Assembly: GCA_033721915.1 (NCBI GenBank)
Contig: JAWWAC010000101.1
Location: forward strand, 1 to 5,034
Origin: REBR01 sp033721915
GTDB taxonomy: Bacteria > Pseudomonadota > Gammaproteobacteria > Pseudomonadales > Oleiphilaceae
Reading direction: 5' to 3'
Length of the DNA stretch: 5,034 bases
Shown: positions 1 through 4,802 of the stretch, piece after piece
Layout of the letters: each line of letters opens with the position of its first letter
How positions within the stretch are numbered: position 1 is the stretch's first letter
Notes under the pieces: model-generated
Told to the model about the DNA's origin: nothing
The model's input: only the letters and a program-made list of their open reading frames with translations
Databases searched by the model: none
Translations under genes and position numbers: made by a program

Positions 1-491
1 GAGCCGCTCAGGCTGATGCCCATCAGTCGCAGCAGGTTGTTGGTGATCAGGTTCAGGCTCCAGACCACCGGGTAAAACACCTTGAGCAGCGGCGACAGAA
101 CATGGGAGGCAGGGAAGGCGATCTGCTCCGGGTAGAGCGCCGCCAGGGTCTTGGGGGTGACTTCGGCGAAAATCAGTATGATCAGTGTCAGGCCCACGGT
201 GGCAATGACAATGCCCGTATCCCCCCACAGGCGGATGGCAATGACCGTGGCGATGGCCGAGGCCAGTATGTTGACGAAATTGTTGCCGATCAGGATCACA
301 CCGATCAGCTGATCGGTGCGCTGCAGCAGCCGGCTGGCCCGTTGTGCGCTCTTATGGCCGTTCTTGCTCAGGTGCCGCAACCGGTAGCGGTTGAGTGCCA
401 TCATGCCGGTCTCGGAGCTGGAGAAGAACGCCGAGAGCAGAATCAGTACCACCAGTACGATCAGCAGGGTTGAGAGTGGAGCTTCGTTCAA
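1..491 (-). CDS. corB: CorB/YfjD-type CNNM (DUF21) membrane transporter, C-terminus beyond window
   Basis: Inner-membrane protein of the CNNM/CorB-CorC family, associated in this family with Mg2+/Co2+ efflux or homeostasis. I translated 163 residues by hand; the rest, expected to carry the two CBS domains and the CorC/HlyC domain, lies left of base 1. Visible is the DUF21 domain: a first helix at about residues 7-23, the signature SSSETGMMALNRYRLRH at 24-40, a helix with LIGNNFVNILAS at 67-78, then FAEVTPKTLAALYPE at 108-122, where the family's conserved glutamate sits. These match E. coli YfjD closely from memory. No ATG is available near the N-terminus. I chose TTG at 491 because it places the first helix as in YfjD and has AAGGA nine bases upstream. 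The frame stays open further upstream, so the start is not proven. It lies 40 bp after the ypjD-like gene on the same strand, the E. coli order, so the two are probably co-transcribed. The exact transported ion is inferred from family. Confidence 0.93.
   Translation of the reverse strand, partial: MNEAPLSTLLIVLVVLILLSAFFSSSETGMMALNRYRLRHLSKNGHKSAQRASRLLQRTDQLIGVILIGNNFVNILASAIATVIAIRLWGDTGIVIATVGLTLIILIFAEVTPKTLAALYPEQIAFPASHVLSPLLKVFYPVVWSLNLITNNLLRLMGISLSG
299..318. repeat. 20-bp perfect palindrome inside corB
   Basis: CACCGATCAG is followed immediately by its exact reverse complement CTGATCGGTG, with no spacer. It lies wholly in coding sequence, covering the residues around TDQLIGV (about 59-65) of CorB, a stretch conserved in the protein. 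It contains two GATC sites. No function is known to me; it may be a chance product of the frequent Leu-Ile codon pair CTG ATC. Confidence 0.85.
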
Positions 492-531
492 AAGCGGGAG
501 TCCTTGCAGTGGAGAGGCTTGATGCAGGCCT

Positions 532-1329
532 TCAGTAACCGATCAGTTGCAGCGCGAGTTTACTGCCAAAATAGCCCAGGGTCAGGAACAGGCAGCCCAT
601 CAGTGTCCATCGACTGGCCACGGCACCGCGCCAGCCAAACAGATGATGCCCCGCCAGAAGCCCCGTGAACACGCCCCAGGCCAGCAGTGAGAAGACCGTC
701 TTGTGGGCCAGGTGCTGGGCAAACAGATCTTCCATGAACAGAGTGCCACTGATAATGGCCAGTGTCAGCAACACAACGCCGCCACGCACCAGTGCAAACA
801 GCAGTGCCTCCATGGTCTGCAGCGCCGGCAGGCTGAGTATCAGGGCGTTCTGGCGGTGGGCCTTGAGCTGGCGGTTCTGAATATAGAGAAGCAGTGCCTG
901 TATGCCGGAGAAAAGAAACAGGCTGTAGGCGGCAACAGCCAGCACCACATGGGTGAGCACGCCATAGGCGCTCTGGTCGACAATCTTGGGGCTGGATGAG
1001 AAGGTGATGGCGGCAAGAATGCTGGCCAGAGCCAGCGGGTAAATGATCAGCAGCAGCGCCCCCACCGCCCGGCTCAGCGACAAAGACAGCCCCAGTGCGA
1101 CAATCAGAGCCGAGATCAGTACGCCGGATTCAAACAGGGACAGGTTCAGCCCTGCCTGTGTCCACACCAGGTCGGCCACCAGGGCCCCGTGGGCGAGCAG
1201 CCCCAGCAGGCCGATAATCAGTGCCATTCTGCGCTGTGAAGGCAACCGCCCCCGAACCACCAGTGTTTGCTGTATGATACCCAGGCTGTAGAGCAGCAGC
1301 GTGGTGACTGCCAGTATCAGTGTACTCAT
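532..1329 (-). CDS. ypjD: CcsA-like inner-membrane protein, YpjD family
   Basis: Polytopic inner-membrane protein related to the cytochrome c assembly/CcsA family (haem-handling proteins); the role of YpjD itself is not established. With the start chosen here it is 265 residues (E. coli YpjD is about 263) and shows about eight hydrophobic helices. Family landmarks are visible: LLAHGAL (44-50), LTHVVLAVAAYSLF (126-139), GGVVLLTLAIISGTLF (183-198) and GHHLFGWRG (227-235), then a last helix ending LTLGYFGSKLALQLIGY. The His residues at 47, 127 and 228/229 are candidate haem-related positions. I see no WWD motif, so a true c-type maturation role is doubtful. Start: ATG at 1329 aligns with the family N-terminus but its AGGA abuts the codon. 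An ATG at 1410 has AGG eight bases upstream and would add 27 non-hydrophobic residues; it cannot be excluded. Divergent from ffh and followed by corB, as in E. coli. Confidence 0.9.
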   Translation of the reverse strand: MSTLILAVTTLLLYSLGIIQQTLVVRGRLPSQRRMALIIGLLGLLAHGALVADLVWTQAGLNLSLFESGVLISALIVALGLSLSLSRAVGALLLIIYPLALASILAAITFSSSPKIVDQSAYGVLTHVVLAVAAYSLFLFSGIQALLLYIQNRQLKAHRQNALILSLPALQTMEALLFALVRGGVVLLTLAIISGTLFMEDLFAQHLAHKTVFSLLAWGVFTGLLAGHHLFGWRGAVASRWTLMGCLFLTLGYFGSKLALQLIGY

Positions 1330-1367
1330 TCCTGCGTGGCTCGCTTGATAGCTTGGAGTTAGGGGAC

Positions 1368-1398
1368 GGATTGTGCCGGTTCCGTTCCGGATTGTACC
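1368..1398. repeat. pair of 10-bp direct repeats, 21 bp apart
   Basis: GGATTGTGCC (1368-1377) and GGATTGTACC (1389-1398) match at nine of ten positions and start 21 bp apart, two helical turns. They lie between the ATG at 1329 and the ATG at 1410 of the ypjD-like gene and just upstream of the putative ffh promoter. If the longer ypjD start is real they simply encode the two GTIR units of its N-terminal extension; if not, they are non-coding and could be a binding site. Confidence 0.6.
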
Positions 1399-1405
1399 AG
1401 AGGCG

Positions 1406-1435
1406 TTCATGTAAGATGCCTAGTCTGGTTATAAT
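1406..1435 (+). promoter_or_regulatory. putative sigma-70 promoter for ffh
   Basis: A perfect TATAAT lies at 1430-1435. The best -35 candidate is TTCATG at 1406-1411 with an 18-bp spacer, a poor match, so the call rests on the -10 box. Transcription would start near 1442 and give an ffh leader of about 100 bases. The core TTATAA is self-complementary: the minus strand reads TATAAC and could serve as a -10 for the divergent ypjD-like gene, but I find no good -35 for that direction. Confidence 0.4.
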
Positions 1436-1540
1436 GGCAGATCAGTGCAACAGTAAGACAGACGAGGCTGCATTGCTGATGGCGAGTCAGTGGCTGCCAC
1501 AACGGTCGTGTTCCACCCTTAAGAGTATGTTGAAAGCGCC

Positions 1541-2935
1541 ATGTTTGAGAATCTGACAGATCGACTATCCGGCAGCCTGCGCAGGATTTCCGGCCAAGCA
1601 CGGCTGAGCGAGGACAACATCAAGGAGACCCTGCGCGAGGTGCGCATGGCTCTGCTGGAGGCAGACGTCGCACTGCCCGTGGTCAAGGCCTTTGTGGACG
1701 GTGTCCGTGAGCGGGCACTGGGCCAGGAGGTGCAGCGCAGCCTGAGCCCCGGCCAGACCTTTATCAAGGTGGTGCAGGCCGAGCTGGAATCGGTCATGGG
1801 GGCCGCCAACGAGGACCTCAACCTCAACGCCAAGCCGCCGGCGGTGATCATGATGGCGGGCCTGCAGGGTGCGGGCAAGACCACCACCGTGGCCAAGCTG
1901 GGCCGTCACCTGCGTGAGCGGCGCAAGAAGTCCGTGCTGGTGGTCAGCGCCGACGTCTACCGCCCTGCGGCCATACAGCAGCTGCAGACGCTGGCCGGTG
2001 AGGTGGAGGTGGAATTCTTTCCCAGCGATTCCAGCCAGGACCCGGTGGACATCGCCAACAGCGCCATCGATTACGCCCGGCGCAAGTTTATCGACGTGGT
2101 GATACTGGATACCGCCGGCCGAACCGCCATCGACGAGGTCATGATGGGGGAGATCCGCCGGCTTCATCAGGCGGTGAACCCGGTGGAGACCCTGTTCGTG
2201 GTGGACGCCATGACCGGTCAGGACGCCGCCAACACCGCCAGGGCCTTCAATGACGCACTGCCACTGACCGGTGTGGTTCTGACCAAGACCGACGGTGACG
2301 CCCGTGGCGGTGCCGCCCTGTCGGTGCGTCACATCACCGGCAAGCCCATCAAGTTTCTCGGTGTGGGTGAGAAGAACAACGCCCTGGAGGCCTTCCACCC
2401 GGAGCGGGTGGCCTCGCGCATACTGGGCATGGGGGATGTGCTCTCACTGATCGAGGACGCAGAGCGCAACCTGGACCAGAAAAAGGCCCAGAAGCTCACC
2501 CGCAAGATCAAGAAGGGCAAGCGCTTTGACCTGGAGGACTTCCGGGACCAGCTTCAACAGATGAAGAAAATGGGTGGCATGGCCGGCATGCTGGACAAGC
2601 TCCCCGGCATGGGCCAGATGAAGCAGATGGCGGAAAGCCAGGTGAACGACAAGTCCATGGGCCAGATGGAGGCCATTATCTGTTCCATGACCCCCAAGGA
2701 GCGCCGCTACCCGGATGTCATCACCAACTCCCGCAAGCGCCGTATCGCCACTGGCTCCGGCACCCACATCCAGGACGTGAACCGTCTTCTCAAGCAGCAC
2801 AAGCAGATGCAGAAGATGATGAAGCGCATGGGGAAAAAGGGCGGCATGGCCAACATGATGCGCGGCATGCAGGGCATGATGGGCCAGAACGGCCCGGGTG
2901 GCCCCGGTGGCGGTCCGCCCATGGGACGCATGTAA
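1541..2935 (+). CDS. ffh: Signal recognition particle GTPase Ffh (SRP54)
   Basis: Protein subunit of the bacterial SRP. With 4.5S RNA it binds signal sequences of nascent membrane proteins and, through GTP-dependent pairing with FtsY, delivers the ribosome to the Sec translocon. 464 residues (E. coli 453). N domain about 1-95 with ALLEADVALP at 37-46. G domain: P-loop GLQGAGKTT at 107-115, insertion region VSADVYRPAAI at 135-145, DTAGR at 190-194, TKTDGDARGG at 248-257 and FLGVGEK at 272-278. M domain from about 320: Met-rich MKKMGGMAGML, the RNA-binding SRKRRIATGSG (397-407), and a Met/Lys-rich end. Small oddities: Thr follows DTAGR where Leu is usual, Cys replaces Asn in the AIINSMT-type motif (IICSMT, 380-384), and the tail after residue 449 is Gly/Pro-rich and longer than in E. 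coli. The ATG start matches the family N-terminus MFENLTDRLS; the ribosome-binding site before it is weak (GAAAG). Confidence 0.98.
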   Translation: MFENLTDRLSGSLRRISGQARLSEDNIKETLREVRMALLEADVALPVVKAFVDGVRERALGQEVQRSLSPGQTFIKVVQAELESVMGAANEDLNLNAKPPAVIMMAGLQGAGKTTTVAKLGRHLRERRKKSVLVVSADVYRPAAIQQLQTLAGEVEVEFFPSDSSQDPVDIANSAIDYARRKFIDVVILDTAGRTAIDEVMMGEIRRLHQAVNPVETLFVVDAMTGQDAANTARAFNDALPLTGVVLTKTDGDARGGAALSVRHITGKPIKFLGVGEKNNALEAFHPERVASRILGMGDVLSLIEDAERNLDQKKAQKLTRKIKKGKRFDLEDFRDQLQQMKKMGGMAGMLDKLPGMGQMKQMAESQVNDKSMGQMEAIICSMTPKERRYPDVITNSRKRRIATGSGTHIQDVNRLLKQHKQMQKMMKRMGKKGGMANMMRGMQGMMGQNGPGGPGGGPPMGRM

Positions 2936-2940
2936 AGACT

Positions 2941-2976
2941 CTGGCAGGAAGCCATTGCCAGCCTCCTTGAGAGGCT
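2941..2976 (+). other. two adjoining small hairpins downstream of ffh
   Basis: The first hairpin pairs CTGGCA (2941-2946) with TGCCAG (2956-2961). The second pairs AGCCTC (2960-2965) with GAGGCT (2971-2976) around a five-base loop. They share two bases, so both cannot form fully at once. Neither is followed by a T-run, so they are not typical intrinsic terminators. They sit five bases after the ffh stop codon and could protect the 3' end or mark processing. Confidence 0.45.
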
Positions 2977-2984
2977 CCAGACCG

Positions 2985-3002
2985 GCCCCGATTGCACGGG
3001 GC
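2985..3002 (+). terminator. GC hairpin after ffh, weak terminator candidate
   Basis: GCCCCG (2985-2990) pairs with CGGGGC (2997-3002) across the loop ATTGCA. Only AGTTTG follows, so the U-tract is poor; a T5 run lies too far downstream (3019-3023). It sits directly upstream of the rpsP promoter, where partial termination of ffh transcripts would make sense, but read-through into rpsP is likely. Confidence 0.3.
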
Positions 3003-3004
3003 AG

Positions 3005-3033
3005 TTTGCAGCAGGGAATTTTTAGCGTAGAAT
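3005..3033 (+). promoter_or_regulatory. sigma-70 promoter of the rpsP operon with GC-rich discriminator
   Basis: TTTGCA (3005-3010), a 17-bp spacer and TAGAAT (3028-3033) form a good sigma-70 promoter. The bases right after the -10, GCGCCGTC, are a GC-rich discriminator of the kind found at stringently controlled ribosomal promoters, so repression by ppGpp/DksA during starvation is inferred. Transcription would begin near 3040 and leave a leader of about 65 bases before rpsP. Confidence 0.7.
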
Positions 3034-3105
3034 GCGCCGTCTTTCGGGTGGAGCTTTGCTCTTGCCGCAACAACATTCGTTGATCTGAACAGGATATGGG
3101 TCGAA

Positions 3106-3360
3106 ATGGTAACAATTCGTTTGTCACGTGGTGGCTCCAAGAAGCGCCCCTTTTATCATCTGACCGTTACTGACAGCCGTAAGTCGCGGGATGGCCGTTT
3201 CATTGAGCGCGTCGGTTTTTTCAATCCGATTGCCAAGGGTCAGGAAGAGCGACTGCGCATTGACCGTGAGCGCGTCGAGCACTGGGTGGGTCTGGGCGCC
3301 CAGGTCAGCGGCCGTGTCAACGCGCTGCTGAAAGAGCAGCAAAAGGCCACTGCCGAGTAA
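3106..3360 (+). CDS. rpsP: 30S ribosomal protein S16
   Basis: Small-subunit protein that binds 16S rRNA in the 5' domain and is needed for proper 30S assembly. 84 residues (E. coli 82), complete. The S16 signature is clear: MVTIRLSRGGSKKRPFYHL at the N-terminus, then DSRKSRDGRFIERVGFFNP at 23-41, and HWVGLGAQVSGRVNALLK near the C-terminus. The ATG at 3106 fits the family start exactly. The ribosome-binding site is not ideal: AGGA is eleven bases upstream, with GGG five bases upstream. It is first gene of the operon with rimM following after 15 bp. Confidence 0.98.
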   Translation: MVTIRLSRGGSKKRPFYHLTVTDSRKSRDGRFIERVGFFNPIAKGQEERLRIDRERVEHWVGLGAQVSGRVNALLKEQQKATAE

Positions 3361-3378
3361 TCCCCGGGAGTCCAAGTG

Positions 3379-3906
3379 ATGCCGCAGAACCCGGAGGAAA
3401 CCGTCCTGGGACGTATTACCTCGGTCTTTGGCGTCAAGGGCTGGGTCAAGGTGTATTCCTTTACCGACCCCATGAGCAACATCCTGAACTATCGCCAGTG
3501 GGTGTTGTTACAGGACGGCCAGCGGCGCAGTGTCCGGCTCAGTGCCGGCAAAGTGCATGGCAAGGGTCTGGTGGCACTGATCGACGGTGTGGATGACCCG
3601 GATCAGGCCAGATCGCTTTGTGGCGCCGAAATCCGCGTCAGTGCCAGTGATCTGCCCGAGTTGCCCGTGGGTGAGTACTACTGGCATCAGCTGGAAGGTC
3701 TGGCCGTGTTCACCACGGACGGTGTCCGTCTGGGCTCTGTCAGCCATCTGCTGGAGACCGGCTCCAACGATGTGCTGGTGGTGGATCCGGATGTGGACAG
3801 TCTGGATGGTCGCCGCCGCCTGGTGCCTTACGCACCGGACGAGTATGTGCGGCGCATTGATCTCGATCAGGGCCTTATCGAGGTGGATTGGGATCCGGAA
3901 TTTTGA
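3379..3906 (+). CDS. rimM: Ribosome maturation factor RimM
   Basis: Binds the 30S head region (S19 area) and promotes late 16S rRNA processing and 30S assembly. 175 residues from this start (E. coli 182). The N-terminal RimM barrel shows GRITSVFGVKGWVKVYSFT and GVDDPDQARSL. The C-terminal PRC-barrel shows GEYYWHQLEGL, with the YYW element important for 30S binding in the family, ETGSNDVLVV, RRLVPYAPDEYV and the terminal VDWDPEF typical of RimM. Start is a tandem GTG-ATG: GGGAG at 3366-3370 lies five bases before GTG (3376) and eight before ATG (3379), so either or both may be used; the difference is one residue. Located 15 bp after rpsP and 30 bp before trmD. In E. coli its translation is far below that of the flanking ribosomal proteins; whether that holds here cannot be read from the sequence. 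Confidence 0.97.
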   Translation: MPQNPEETVLGRITSVFGVKGWVKVYSFTDPMSNILNYRQWVLLQDGQRRSVRLSAGKVHGKGLVALIDGVDDPDQARSLCGAEIRVSASDLPELPVGEYYWHQLEGLAVFTTDGVRLGSVSHLLETGSNDVLVVDPDVDSLDGRRRLVPYAPDEYVRRIDLDQGLIEVDWDPEF

Positions 3907-3936
3907 TCCATCCGGAAGCACAGGAGTGAGGGCATT

Positions 3937-4749
3937 GTGAAAATCTGTGCTGTCACGCTGTTTCCGGAAATGTTCTCTGCGGTCACCGAGTACGGGGTGA
4001 CCGGGAGGGCGGTGCGGGAGGGGCTGCTGGAGTTTACGGCATTCAACCCCCGGGACTTTACCCGGGACCGTCACCGCACCGTGGATGACCGCCCCTTCGG
4101 CGGCGGCCCCGGGATGCTGATGAAGGTGGGGCCCCTGAGGGACGCCATACAGCAGGCCAGGGCAGTACTGGGAGGCAGGGCCCGGACCCTGTACCTCTCG
4201 CCACAGGGTCGCACACTGGACCAGTCCATGGTCCGTGAGCTGGCCTCGGAACCGGCACTGATACTGGTGGCGGGGCGCTACGAAGGGGTCGACGAACGCC
4301 TGTTGCAGTCCGAAGTGGATGACGAGATCTCCATCGGGGATTTTGTCCTAAGCGGCGGTGAGCTGGGCGCCATGGTGATCATGGATGCCCTGACCCGACA
4401 GATACCGGGCGCTCTGGGTCATGCCCAGTCGGCAGAACAGGACTCCTTTGCGGAGGGTCTGCTGGATTGCCCGCATTACACCCGTCCTGAGACGTTCCAG
4501 GGGGTGGCGGTGCCGGAGGTGCTGCGGGGAGGCAACCATGAGGCGATTCGCCGCTGGCGGCTGAAACAGTCCCTGGGGCGCACCTGGGAGCGACGGCCGG
4601 ACCTGCTGGAAGGCCGTGACATGAGCCGGGAAGAGCAGCAGTTGCTGGAAGCGTATCAGCAGGAAAAGCAGGAACGGCAGGAAGCACAACACCGGCCGTC
4701 GCAAAAAAGCAGTCAGGCTCCGGGCAGTCCGGAGAACAACCGAACATAA
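3937..4749 (+). CDS. trmD: tRNA (guanine-N1)-methyltransferase TrmD
   Basis: Uses S-adenosylmethionine to make m1G at position 37 of tRNAs that have G36G37, which prevents +1 frameshifting; essential in many bacteria. 270 residues (E. coli 255). SPOUT trefoil-knot elements are present: RDFTRDRHRTVDDRPFGGGPGM (residues 39-60), the AdoMet-loop YLSPQGR (86-92), GRYEGVDER (113-121), SIGDFVLSGGE (132-142), Arg154, and Asp169 in DSFAEGLLDCPHYTRP, the position of the catalytic Asp in E. coli. NHEAIRRWRLKQSLGRTW belongs to the tRNA-binding C-terminal domain. Start is GTG, with AGGAG ten bases upstream and GAGGG four bases upstream. The last 30 or so residues are a Gln/Glu/Ser-rich hydrophilic tail, longer than in E. 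coli, probably disordered and not needed for catalysis. Confidence 0.98.
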   Translation: MKICAVTLFPEMFSAVTEYGVTGRAVREGLLEFTAFNPRDFTRDRHRTVDDRPFGGGPGMLMKVGPLRDAIQQARAVLGGRARTLYLSPQGRTLDQSMVRELASEPALILVAGRYEGVDERLLQSEVDDEISIGDFVLSGGELGAMVIMDALTRQIPGALGHAQSAEQDSFAEGLLDCPHYTRPETFQGVAVPEVLRGGNHEAIRRWRLKQSLGRTWERRPDLLEGRDMSREEQQLLEAYQQEKQERQEAQHRPSQKSSQAPGSPENNRT

Positions 4750-4756
4750 TCTTATG

Positions 4757-4777
4757 CGGGCCTCATCAGGAGGCCTG
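4757..4777 (+). promoter_or_regulatory. hairpin enclosing an AGGAGG in the trmD-rplS gap
   Basis: CGGGCCTC (4757-4764) pairs with GAGGCCTG (4770-4777) around loop ATCAG: eight pairs including one G-U. No U-tract follows, so it is not an intrinsic terminator. Its loop and 3' arm include AGGAGG (4768-4773), a full-consensus Shine-Dalgarno sequence that would be largely masked by the stem. It lies 25 bases before the rplS start codon, suggesting a role in rplS translation or mRNA processing; that is inference. Confidence 0.55.
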
Positions 4778-4791
4778 AACAGTTGGTGGTT

Positions 4792-4796
4792 AGGAG
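4792..4796 (+). promoter_or_regulatory. ribosome-binding site of rplS
   Basis: AGGAG with a six-base spacer before the ATG at 4803, a better-placed site than those of ffh, rpsP and trmD, and in keeping with high expression of a ribosomal protein. It fixes the rplS start. Confidence 0.8.
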
Positions 4797-4802
4797 CGAA
4801 CG

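Noticed and set aside
102..473. Plus-strand open frame of 123 codons opposite corB
   Set aside because: Gln/Gly/Asp-rich shadow of the membrane-protein gene on the other strand; the minus-strand product matches CorB/YfjD throughout.
41..550. Many GATCAG/GATC sites in the corB region, suggesting a Dam-related or uptake motif
   Set aside because: Most fall as the codon pair CTG ATC (Leu-Ile) in a hydrophobic membrane protein, which explains the count.
1434..1492. Approximate direct repeat ATGGC-N3-TCAGTG at 1434-1447 and 1479-1492
   Set aside because: 11 of 14 positions match and the spacing of 45 bp is not an even number of helical turns; probably chance.
1565..2398. Long open frame of 277 codons antisense to ffh
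   Set aside because: It lies opposite an unmistakable ffh gene, its product is His/Gly/Leu-rich with no recognisable motif, and long antisense frames are expected from high-GC codon bias.
2831..2841. A-run GGGAAAAAGGG in ffh as a possible programmed frameshift site
   Set aside because: Five As only, no heptamer of the X-XXY-YYZ type in frame, and the zero frame continues normally to the family C-terminus.
2444..3127. Minus-strand open frame of 227 codons over the end of ffh and the rpsP promoter
   Set aside because: Composition is a mirror of the Met-rich M domain (His/Ala/Leu-rich), it crosses the rpsP promoter, and no ribosome-binding site or family resemblance is seen.
3926..3940. Mini-frame GTG AGG GCA TTG TGA overlapping the trmD start
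   Set aside because: Only four codons and its purine-rich AGGA abuts the GTG, too close to act as a ribosome-binding site; unlike the rplS case there is no separate Shine-Dalgarno sequence.
4049..4066. CCCGGG-N6-CCCGGG inverted repeat in trmD
   Set aside because: Six-base self-complementary stems in GC-rich coding sequence over conserved residues PRDFTRD; no T-run and no reason to think it is more than codon use.
3508..4074. Minus-strand open frame of 188 codons across rimM and trmD
   Set aside because: It spans the rimM-trmD junction and is a shadow of both genes; no start signal or domain supports it.
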